Shown piece by piece: positions 34,101 through 46,100 of a stretch of 64,000 nucleotides of DNA. The translations under genes were made by a program, and so were the position numbers. The notes under the pieces were generated by a model. That model was not told the DNA's origin, did not search any database, and saw only the letters and a program-made list of their open reading frames with translations. The first letter of the stretch is position 1. Every line of letters begins with the position of its first letter. This DNA is from Chlorops oryzae. Taxonomy: Eukaryota; Arthropoda; Insecta; Diptera; Chloropidae. Location: the NCBI GenBank assembly GCA_020466095.1, contig CM035807.1:24303881-24367880 (forward strand). Direction: 5' to 3'.

Positions 34101-37100
34101 ACTATGCTCAAGCTTTGGCCATTTTTTTTTTTTTTTTTTGTAATAATAACCTAGCCCGTGGACGGTACTTTATTTGATTTTTATACCTCAATCAAGTCTA
34201 GATCTATGCAATCTCGAACTCTAAAATGCGCCGATAACAAGTGTTTTAACTCTCAAGTTTAAATGTAGTACCGCAAAAATATTCTTATTTTCCTTTTTCT
34301 ATTCGATATAAGTTTTCAGAGCGAAATTCAAGTTTAGATTCAGCATTGCCGTTTTCTTAGGGATAATTAATTTTTTTTATCCTTTTATTTTTTTAATTAC
34401 TCATTCAAAAGGGAACTGGGTTTTCCGATTGATAGATGTGTTTTGTGTCTCGCAAAAGGTTGGACTCTAGGGTCTTAAATGATATGAACCGTTGTTGTGT
34501 ATGAATCACCCGTGAATAGTTTTGAACTGCGGTGTTTCAGTGTGTTTCGGATTTTTCTTGTTTTTTTTTTTTTATAAATGCAAACGCTAGCTACGAAAAT
34601 TCAAACCTGGTTCAAAGAGTGTGGGATAATTGTTTCGTTATCGTATTTTTTTTTTTTTTTTTTTGATTTGTTTCTTTGCTCAATTCGAAATACTGTAAGC
34701 GGAGGCTTTATACAATTAGTCACGCTTGCGCGATTAGCATTTTATAAGTAATCAAAAGGTGCAATTATGCCTCGTTATTGGAGAGAATTTCTTGCGTTCT
34801 TTATTGTACTTTTTCAAATACTTATTTTGCGGATTAGTAGCCGCCCCACACCTGTTAGAGTAGAAGAGAAGAATTAATAAAATTGTTATGTTAGGGAATA
34901 TTTGTTAGCACAATTGACGATCAAAAAATTTTTAAGCTTTTTGTTAAAAACAAAAAAAGTTATTATATGCCCAAAAAGTTAAGAGAATGAGTAGGTACAA
35001 AAAAAAAAAAACCCCCCGAAACTTACTGGAATTCCAGCCTTGCCGGACGGTCCAACGTGACCGGATTCACCACGCATGCCCATAGGACCCTAGAAAGTGA
35101 AAAATTTATTTAAAAAATCTTCCTCAATCAAAGAAAAGTAATCAACTTACTGGCAAACCCATCGGGCCTTGATCACCCTTATGACCTTTCTCACCCTTGG
35201 GAAAATGAAGAAAAACAAAAAAATCGATTATCGAAAAGGTTTGTTTTTTTGTTGCAATTTCCAAGCTTACCGGATCACCTTTACGTCCATCTAAGCCTCG
35301 TTCTCCTTGCAGGCCAGGATGGCCTGGTGGACCCATAGGGCCTGGCGGACCAGGTGGACCATAAAGCTATACGAAATTCTTGTTTCAAACCTCAACAATC
35401 TTAATGAAAAAAAAAATCCCTATCGTTTACTTACGTATTCAATTGTTGGCATATGTGGTGCGTCGGCCATGCCATCGTCCTGTCGTCTCCTCATTTTCCT
35501 GTACTTCTAGTTCAAAGAGTTTTGCGATCAGTAAAAGTAATTCAATTTAAATGGAAGTCTCTCAGATCACTCACTGAATCGCCTCGATCGCCTTTATCGC
35601 CTTTAACGCCTGGATATCCAGGCGGGCCAGGCAGTCCGGGTGGGCCCATCAGTCCAGGCGGTCCAATATCACCGCGGTCACCTTTCTCACCAGGTGGTCC
35701 TTGATAGCCAGGCAGACCAGGTGGTCCTTCAATGCCCGGCTCTCCCGGCAGGCCATCCAATCCGCGTGGACCCAAAGAACCCGGTTCGCCCGGTTCGCCA
35801 GCTTCTCCCTTCAAGCCATTAACACCATCGCGTCCGTCTTTTCCTGGCATACCAGGCGGACCCGGTGGTCCACGTAATAATGTTACCGGCGGATCGTCGT
35901 AGTCTTCGTCCTTCGCGCCTCCAGGACCAAATATCTGGGAATTTATATTTTAATTAAATATTTCCATGACGTGAGCTATGAGTAAAAAGCTTCAGCAGAG
36001 GCCTTTAAATTAAAAAGTGCATAAAGCGCAAGGCGTGCGTGTGGAGCACAATTATGTTACGAAAAACTTGACTTCGTGTTTGTTGTTGGGTGTTTTTGCT
36101 GCTGTTTTCGTTTGGCTTTGTTTTTTTTTTTTGTTTTTGCAAAGTGTAAACGTGTGGTTGAGCACCTATAATTAAGCGTGGATACCTAGCCTTTTTTGTT
36201 GTTGCTGTGCAGACACACAAATGGTCTTCCATATCGGTTGTTATTTTGGGCGTTGCGCCAGGGGGCGGAACAGAGTTTGAAACAACAAACAAAAAACATG
36301 GTTTAAGCATAAAAACATCAACTTTACTAAATTGCTTAAAAAGCTGGGGGCAATTACGAGGGTTGGTCAACAAAAAGTGCATCATTTACATTCGGCTTTT
36401 TAGTGTTTTGGTATTTTTTTTTTTTTTTTTGAATTGGACCGTTCGAGAGGAGTTTCTGTCACCAGGGTTGTCGTTTCGAGGGACGAATGGGGTGAAGTTA
36501 AAAGCTAAGACATAGCTGCCAAGCAATTTAAAGCCCCTTAAGGACAATAGCGTATTTGACGGGAGCTCGATGGGGTCATACCTCTACCCCACACTCTTAA
36601 TAAGAGGCAATTGACTTCAAAATCGAGCCATAAGTCTAACTCTACTTTAGTTTTGAACTTAACACACAAAAAATGAAAGGGGGCATCATAGCCTGGATGA
36701 CGCCCTAGCTAAAGGAAGTCCAGAACCGATGAAAATGATCCTCTATCTCCTTCTATCTTTCAGATGTGTTCATTAACTCCCTCAAAACATTGTAAGCTAA
36801 TTCTTCTCGACAATTTCTTCTAAGCTGGGAATATGTTGAACGCCCCTTGAGTTAAGCTGCATAAAAACTTTAAAGTCAAGTGTATGCAACTTTGTTGCCA
36901 GCACGCTCCCTCGCATACATTAACAGAAGACATTCTTGCACGCATACCAAAAAGAAGCAAAAAAAAAAAAACACATATGCCAGCATCCTTCAAGGAATAC
37001 AAAAAGTGGAGCTTATGCAGTGGCGTCTGCTTAAGTTAAGGCGCTCGTAACTGCAGGCGTGCTATGCAATTTTTTAGTGTTGTTATCTGTTATCTAAGCT

Positions 37101-40100
37101 TACGCTAAGCTCTGGCTTTACGTTACTTTACTTTACTTTGGAGTGTTGGTTCGATTCGTGCGTGTGTGTGCACTAGATCTTGACATGCCGAAGGGTGTGC
37201 GAGTGTACGTTTTCGTGTGCGTGTGTTTGTGTGTGTGTGTTTGAACAGGGACGAGTGCAGTGCTTCTGCATAACTTGAGAATCCTTCTGCTATGTCCTTT
37301 TCGCATTACATAAACGAGACAGACATTCGTGCTGCGGTGCACTTTCGAAAGCGGAAGCAGAAGAAAAACCCCAAAATAAGACCAACACAACATAAAAAGG
37401 TCTATTAAAAAAGATATTTACGAAACAAAAGCAACAACAACAACAAGGAAATTGCTGTGCACAGCAACAATGGAAACAAAAACACAAATGAAAAGAAAAG
37501 GGCCGTTCGTATCGGCGAACTTCTACACAAGCAGTTATTAAAATACCCGCAAACAAATATGAAAACACTCATATCTTATATACCAAAGCGAAGCGTGGCC
37601 CCCAGTAGGGAGTGTTTTCAATAGTGACAAAAAAAAAGTGTTATAATCCATTGAATACCTTACTTTCTAGTGTTATAGCTTGAATAAGATTGCTCCTAAA
37701 AAATGTCACGGATTTTCTGCAGATGACCAACCGATGAAATTGTCATCGAAGATGAAAAAATGGGCGCAGCTTGAGATAAATTTTTCAAAACAAAAATTCC
37801 ATTGATTCTTCTTCGATGACCAACTGATGACAATGTCATCGATGATATAAAAATTGTTATAGTTTGAGATAAATTTCTCAAAACAATTTCGTTGATTTTT
37901 CTGCGATGACCAACTGATGACATTGTCATCGATGATATAAAAACTGTCTTAATAATTTTAATAAGATTTGTCAAAAAAAAATTTCATCGATTCCATTTCG
38001 GCTGACCAACCTATGACATTGTCATCGATGATGTAGAAACTGTCGTAGGTTGGGTAAGATTGGTCAAAAAACATTTTTTAAATTCCTTTTCGGATAATCA
38101 ACCTATCCCACTGTCATCGCTGACGTAAAAACTTCGAAATTTCAATGAAAAGTGATACATATGTATGTGTATTTATATCTTTAATAGTCATCTTGTTTTG
38201 CCATTTCTTCGTGGGTTAACACAGCGATGGTATGTTGCTAAGGACTCAAGCGTGAATAAGTATGCAAAAAAAAAATTTAAATAAAAAAATTGAATATATT
38301 CCCGAGTACATGACTGAATTGGAATCCACTTTTCTAGCAACGTTGCGACATACCGGAAACCGCAAGGACAAAAGCAATTTCCACACAAATACGTTAAGTT
38401 GCATCTTCAGTCGCAAAACACCAGAGCCCAAAAGGATACTTATTCCAGCAACGAATCCAGCTCATGCTTACTTACTGCTGAAACGCTATTCTTCGGGGTA
38501 ATCTACAACTCTTTGGGCAAGCTTTCAGCTTCTTTCTTTCGGTTGCTTTAACTTGAAAGCGCAGCGTTCGCGAGCGTCCATTGTTTTGACTCGACTCCAA
38601 CCGCACTTCACCCCGCTCCATTCCACTGGCCTCACTCTATAGATGTATGACTAACGCTCGACGGGACAACTTGTCGTGCCTTTTGTTGTTATTTATTTAT
38701 TATTATTTTATTTTTTTTTTTTTTTTATAAAATCCTCACAGAATTGTTACTAATACGAAATGTTTAGTAGGTTTTTCCTTTAATGTTCCTGCCTTTCTCC
38801 ACACTAATTTAAAACGTTTTTTTTGTGTGTGTGTGTTTCTCCGTCTTGCGTCTTTGTTGTGTGTGCTTATGCGAAATTAGTAGCAATTGTCGAGAGGAGT
38901 TAGCAGTCAGCAGCCAGTAGTCAGCAAGGAATTAACACTGCATTCTCTGGAATGAATAGAAACCGCACGCAATTTCACACAATTTATTTCATTTCGAAAA
39001 TTTATTTCAGCCAAATTTGCTCCGCTGCATTGTATCGAGGTTTATTTGTTGTTGATGTTGTTGTTGTGCAGCTCCATGGTTTTCTCTTCGTTTTTGTAAA
39101 GGATTTCACCTCAATTCGTATGCAATCGTATGCAAATCCTTGAAGCATCGTTCATCTGATTTACGATCGATGCGAGCATAAAACAAAAGCTCCTTTAAGT
39201 CGGGTTAATCGTAAGGGGAGTTCAGTCGTTTAGTCGTTCGGGCGTGCAAAAAAGGAAATATTCTGTTTAAGAAAACCGGAAATGATGAGGGAAATGGCAG
39301 AAAACCGCACGTTTTCATTCAAATTATTTACCTAGGAAATTCAACTCCAAGTTATGGAGAATACCTAAATCGACGTGAGGCACGAAAGATGTTTGGAATT
39401 CTCATAATTGAGGAAAATATAAAGAAAAATCTTAGTTGGTGATCGGTTTACAAATTTAAGGGAATTTGGATATGTTCTCAGGATAGTGACGATGTTGAAG
39501 AAACCTAATGAAAAAGATGAGGATTATGGAAAAAAAAAATGATGAATTAATGGCTATTTGTTGTTGTCGGAACAAAATGGGTTAAGAAAATTCTATAAAA
39601 GTGACTATATTTGCATTAAATTCTAAGAAATTCAGACAAAGACATAGGTAGGGGAAGATTGTGGGGGCTGAAATCAGGCGCGCGCCCAGATGATTACATC
39701 AGAAGGGTTTTAGAGTACTTAAAAACTTTTTTTCATGAATAATGTCGAATGTTTCTTTGAAATTCCTCGTATTTCGGCTTTCCTCAATATCACCCCTGTG
39801 TACGTCGCTGTTTCAAACCCCTTCGAAATGGGAAGAGCATGCAAATTTGAAACTGCTTCTTATGCTTAACCCTTACACAATAATTGGAACAATACATCGC
39901 AAAAAACTGTAAAATTACAAATTTTTGATAAACTTTTTTTCTTAATTTATTTAGAATTTAAGGCAATTGTGAAAATTACCTTCGAAAAAGGAAAATTTCA
40001 GCAGGATATTTGGTGTTAAAGATCCGTTTTCGGATATTATATAAGAGCTAAAAACTCTTCCGATTTCAGGGATAATACTTAGGTGCTTACGAAGAAGTAA

Positions 40101-43100
40101 TGAAAACAATAGAAGGAGTTATTTGCGATGCTTTGAGCTATAATATAAATCCATTCATATTAATTTAATTTCCTTCCACGATATCATTTTCGCAATTAAA
40201 AATTCATTGTCGTATCCTTCTTCCGAGCGAGCTCTAAATGAGAATGAAAAATTCATGCAATTAAGTTCCACAAAACTACCGAAAGAAGAGCTGCAGTGAA
40301 ACTACTCAAGGAATTTCTTAATTAAGTTCAATGAATTCAGTTCGCACTCATTTTCCGAAGGTGTAATAGGTATGCTTCGGCGAGTTTTCGTTCGCTTTTG
40401 CACGTTAGCACAAAAGCACACTTTGAAAAATGCTCGCCCATTAATTTTTATTGCCCTTGAAAGCTTCAGGCACCTTCCAAAATAATCCATCAAGGAGTAT
40501 CAATATTTAAAAAACATCGAAGAAGAAAGACCTTTAGAAATTTTTTTTTTAAAATTTTTTTTCCATCATCCTTCCACGCATACAAACATATACATATATA
40601 CACACATACGTTCGTAGAATCGAGAAAGTCATTTAAGGCACGAGGAAATTAAATTGCAATATACCATGGGATTAGGTTTAAGGAATGAGAAATACAAACA
40701 GAAAGGCAATCAAAAGCACCGAGAAGGAGAACGAAAACGAAACACGAAAACGGAATGGAATGGAATAGAATTTCTTAGGTGATTTTTCCGAAGAACAAGA
40801 ACGAGGAGAACAGATAAAAATAAAAGGAAAATTGCAGCATCTCTCCATCATGTTTATTCGTGGTCCCCGCCCATTTTGAAAAATGGCGATAAGACAATTT
40901 CGTGTCGATTTTTATTATCGCATTTAAATTGCTATTTAATACGGCCATCCATAGGCCTTCAAGGACTCTGACTGTGCGCGATTGACATGGCAATGCCGTG
41001 GCATTTAATGATTGCAAATTAATTGCCTTAAGTGTTCTACGAGTTCGGATTTCGGCCACTCGCGAGCGGACTCATTCGGATTTTCCGTTCAATAAAAGAA
41101 ATGAATTCTTTTTCGTCCTTTTTTATTATTTCTTTAATTTTTTTTTTTACAATAACGATTCGTGTGCGTCACAGCAGTGCGCCATTGTTTTCGCTGTCAC
41201 GCAAGGATATAAAATGGAAATCGTTTTGTATTCTGACCTCTCGAATTCCTTCTTTCCTTCCCGCTGAGCAATAACAGTGGGGTATGGTGTTTTCATCGTA
41301 TATCAAATGTTCAGCTATCGCCAGGGGTCGATTTAGGCAATGGAAACGAAAATGGAACAAAAAAAAGAAATCCCCAAAAATGCGAGAAAACAATTTGCGT
41401 GTCATTTTCAGCGCAACGCGCAACACTTGTATGTCCTAGAAAACTTTCGATTCCCACACATACTCTATATATTTTTGAGGGGAGTCCTTCGTTCGGTTCC
41501 TCATCTCCCTCATCACGCCATGGACTCGATGTCTATTGCTCTACATACACACACACATACATACATACATATATAATGCATAATGCCGTCATAACTGCGT
41601 GTTTCCGGTCTTGCCACGCATTTCCGTTTCGCTGCCAAATGCTGCCAACTTGTTAAGAACTTCAAAATTTCCGCTTTGTCGCCGAGCAGCAGCAATGGAA
41701 ATCGTGAGCGAAAAACGAAAACAAAAAAAAAAAAATTAAAGAAAAAGAAAAAATATGAAAAACTTTTTCCTCTCATTCGCATTGTTCCATCTTTCGTCTA
41801 AATTCGATCCGCACCCGCTGCCCGAAGGCATTACCAACACATGCCTCTGCCATATATCCTAATGTTTTCGTCATCACCATCGAACCAAGGAATAGAACGA
41901 AAGAAAATGGACCGGAGCGGGGGACACGGCGAAGACTGGGAGGACTGGCGAAAGCCACTCTCACTCCAGCCGCTTAAGAAATATGTGCAAATGTTTATTA
42001 AATTCGCTGGTATTTAAGAAAGTCGTTGGCAACGAAATTTTCTTCTTCGTCGTGAGCGGCTCGTTTGGAAAAGTTTTTCGAAAAATTTTCGCCACTTTTA
42101 CACTTTTCTCTTGGGAATGGCATTAGCGCAGTTAGGCGGAGTGCTTTCTGTGAGTTGGCCCCCTCTCAAGATTTTATATCATTCATTCGACTCCATTGCG
42201 GATAAATGTCTAAAATGCGCCCATATGCGAGCATGTGTGTGTGTGTCGGTATATGTGTGTGTATGTTTGTGCGTGAAAATTTATGTCATATTCCATGTTG
42301 CGTTGTCGCCCATTTCTCTCGCAAATCACCGCAACGCAATTTCTCTTAAAATTTCTGCGTCCCTGCTTTTTAAACGAGATCCTTGCCCCCGCTCCACACT
42401 ATTCTCTCGCATGCGAGTTTTTTTTTTTTTTTATTTTGTTCAGCCAGTTTTTCAATTGCTGTTGTTATTCTTGTTGTAGCTGCTGCTATTTGAGCGTGTG
42501 CGTGTTTGTTTTTGTTGTTTTTGTTGCTGTTGCGACTGTTATTTCCACCGCGCCGTCATCATCAACTACCATAAAATAAAAGTTTAGATTTTCCCGTGGG
42601 TATCACTGCGGAAAAACGGCATCCATCTGCAGGCTTTGGAGTTTTCTATTTTCTTTTGTACATTGTCCCGTTTGTTGTTGTTGTTGCTGTTCTTGTTGTT
42701 GTGCCTATGCCATGTTCCTAACGGAAAAACATTCAATACGGTCGGGCATTCGCTTTCAAAGCTGCTCGCACTCATTATTTAGAGGTTCTTCTTCTTCGTC
42801 CTCATCTTCTTATTCGTTTTTATACTCAACGGAAAAAGTTTATCGAGCTCTTCTATTCGAGTGGCTTTTAATTATATCATTTGGAAGTTAAAAAAAAAAA
42901 CATTATAAAAATAAGAAAAAAGTCGTGGAAAATCTGTTCGTTACGTTGAGAGGAACGAACTGATTTGCTCTGATTCCGTTTTATTGATTCTAATGTCAAC
43001 AAGGATCGTTAAGAACATTTATGTGCGTTTTAAGGACGTCAAGAAAGTTTCCCTTGTTAAGAGGAATTTTTTTAAAAAATTGTAAAATAAAAATAATAAT

Positions 43101-46100
43101 ACAAATATTGACAGAAGTCCATCTTTAAGTTCAAAGTTCAGGTGAGGCAAAAGTTGTGAGTCTTAAGGCTCTGCTTAATTTTATTGGACATAATTTAAAC
43201 GGAGAATTTATTTATATAAACTATAAATTAAGATAATATTAGAGAATATAATTCACATCTAATCAGCTGATTCGTTAAGTTAATGTAAAATTGTACTCAG
43301 TCAAGACTTAATGAGCCATTCGGATTTACTTATGATTGTTTTGCTCCTTAATTCTTGATTCCAGTTACGTTGCCAATGACTTATCCTCAATAAAGTTTAC
43401 TGAACTAATCAAAGATCAAATTTCAAAGACCAGAGTTGAAAGATCATTGATCCAAGATCAATGATCAAAGATCAATGATCAAAGATCAATGTTTAAAGAT
43501 CAATGATCAAAGATCAATGATCAAAGATCAATGATCATAGATCCAAGATCAATTATCATAGATTCAAGATCAAAGATCATAGATTCAAGATCAAAGACCA
43601 AAGATCAATGATCATAGATCAATCAGCTGATTGGTTGAGTTGAGTAAAGATGCATTAAGTCAAGACCTAAAGACCTTTACGACTTACTTATGATTTTGTC
43701 AGACTCTCAATTCCCGATTCTTATGCCGTGTGAATTTGAACCAGCTGAATCATTCAGTCACGTTAAGTTACGTTAAGGCAAGAGCCTCATGAGTTATAAG
43801 AATGAAAAGAACGATCAAATTTTTTTGGATTTTTTCTTTCAAAAATCGTTAAAGAAATCGTTACCGGGGTAAAAAGGACCGCTATTCTGTTTAACTCTCT
43901 AGGCGCGTTTATGAACAATAGAAAAATTTTTTCAAATCGTCCTAGTCGTCCTACTTATAAGTACGTCTCCTGTTATACTTTCTACTCCATTTAGCCATTT
44001 TCAGTCGAACATTTTTCTTTGGTCATCGCCTTGAAACGGCTGCCGCCATCAAAATTTACTGCAATTTTCAATGCTCGATGGAGATTTTTTAGGAGAAAAA
44101 TAAGAATGCGAAAAAAGTCTATACATTTGAACCTATTATTTTAGAATCACAAAGTCGTTACGCTCTCAGGAGTGCTCTCGCGCATAAACTAATCTAGCAG
44201 CCTTACCTTCACTCTGCCCAAAACCCCATTATTGCTTTCTAAATTCATAACAGTAACGAGACCCTCCCCCCGCCACACTCCGTTCATTTATGACGGCCAT
44301 GTAACGCAGCTCATGGAGCTGAACAGATGGGCTCTTTTGATGCTGAATATTGAAGCGTTTTTTTTTTTTTTTTGTTTGTCCACCGCGTGAAAAGCACAGA
44401 GCACACAAAAACGCAAAAGGACTCGGTGACCGATTTCGGCTTCAAGAACGATTCCGATTTTTCCTTTTATTTTCTTTTTTTTTCTTTTGCTGCTTATGCA
44501 TAAACGCACATATTGGCTTTATGCGTTTAAAGGGTTTTTGTCGGTCTAGCGTTGTCCCATAGGTTTTTTACATATTCCATACATAAGTATACACTCAGTA
44601 AATATACGGGTATATCCTTTTTTTTTTGTGTTGCTCTCATTCTAAATAAAAAGCGCCCTCCCTTCGGTACAATTCCATTCTATTTTTCTTAATATAGTTG
44701 TGGAGCTTCTGTGGAAATTTTATGACTTTATTTTGCAGTCTTCATTGGCGATAAGGTTTTTCTCTATAATGCTTTTTATGTGTCGTGTATGCTAACCATG
44801 CTTTCCTTTGCTTGCTGCCTGTTATAAGTACATACTTACATAAGTTCAATGTAGTCTCGTCTTTAGCTGAGATTCGATTCTCTTCTCTGTGGTTTTGAGT
44901 GGATTTAATATTTAAAAAAAAAAAAAATTTATGCAGATTCTTAAGAGATTAACATAAATTTGAAGTAAATGTTTCATTGAGTGAAAAATATTGTTTGAAG
45001 CAACTTTATTTAGAGTGGGGAAAAAAGATCGGTGGAGAGAGAGAAAAATACGCATCTTTCTTTGTTTTTCTTGGATTGTTTATTTTATCGAAGCCACTTT
45101 GGCCTTTCGTCGTGTGTTTGCTCCTTCGACTTTATTTATGATTTAAGAGCTTCATGTTTACTTTGGATATTTTATAGAGTTATAACAGAATTTATTGAAT
45201 TATTTTTGGACTAAGTATAAAAGAAATATCATTTAAATCGAGTGAGAGTGCGTTGACTTTTTAGGGGTCGAAAAGTCATATGTAAATGTATATTCTGATG
45301 CTGCGAGACTAAAGCTAAAGGACACTTTGTATTCATGTTGCTGAGACATCAAATGAGAAAATTTGAATTCATAGAAAAAGTTAGGGGAATATGTAATGGA
45401 TAAAGGTATATTTCATGCTGCTTTAGAGAAGGACTTTCACAGCATATTTAAAGGACAATCTTTCGTTTAATATTTTTTTTTTCATTTTGGGTAAAAATGT
45501 TTAACTTTGCAGTGCCCAAAAGGCATAATGAGTGGCTCGGATGTAGCAAGTGTGCTGCAAGGAGTTATCTAGATTAGTATTGACTTTATTTATAAAAAAA
45601 AGAATTCTTATAAAAATCGAACCGGTTTGAGAGCTATGGACCAGAAATGGAAAAAAGAGGCGAAAGAAATCGTTTAATTTTTGAGGTTTTCCCTATTTGG
45701 AGCTACTGGATGGAGCTTTTCTGGTCAGTTATTGCTGCAGTTCTTTTCTCCGTGTCTATGGCTTAATCTTTGCTATAGACGGAGAAAAAAAATATTGAAC
45801 GGCTAACGAGATATAGCCATAAGTATGGGCGTAACTTAATTCTCGGCCATACTTATTGAGATCGATTTAAAATTGACTTGTAGCCAATCTGACAAAACCA
45901 AGCGTAGGTAGTTGCCCCAAGTACTCTCAGCAACGTGTTGCACCCTGTAAATTCAACTACGAAGAGTCATAGCCGGAGAAAGAGAGAGAAAAAATGAATT
46001 TTTAAGGCAAACAGTTTTCGTTTCCATGTGATTTCTGAAATGTTGAAATGATTTCTGACAATCTAAAATGAAAATGGATTTTCTTTTAATCCATCGAAGT

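Larger units (their letters stand above)
29054..34833 (-). other. 5.9-kb collagen intron
   Basis: Very AT-rich. It holds the Harbinger-like MITE (29874-30348), a foldback (30353-30481), a small MITE candidate (31344-31474), a 787-bp inverted-repeat element (32438-33224) and a tRNA-derived SINE-like fragment (33665-33760). No GC-rich Gly-X-Y exon is seen inside apart from the small terminal-exon candidate at its upstream edge. Confidence 0.65.

Noticed and set aside
35640..35822. Plus-strand frames opposite the collagen exons
   Set aside because: They are antisense shadows of Gly-X-Y coding sequence.
36207..36515. A 102-codon plus-strand frame in the collagen intron
   Set aside because: Poly-Phe from a T run, no domain, no splice signals.
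37690..38140. The regularly repeated units as a CRISPR array
   Set aside because: Units are contiguous without unique spacers and the genome is eukaryotic.
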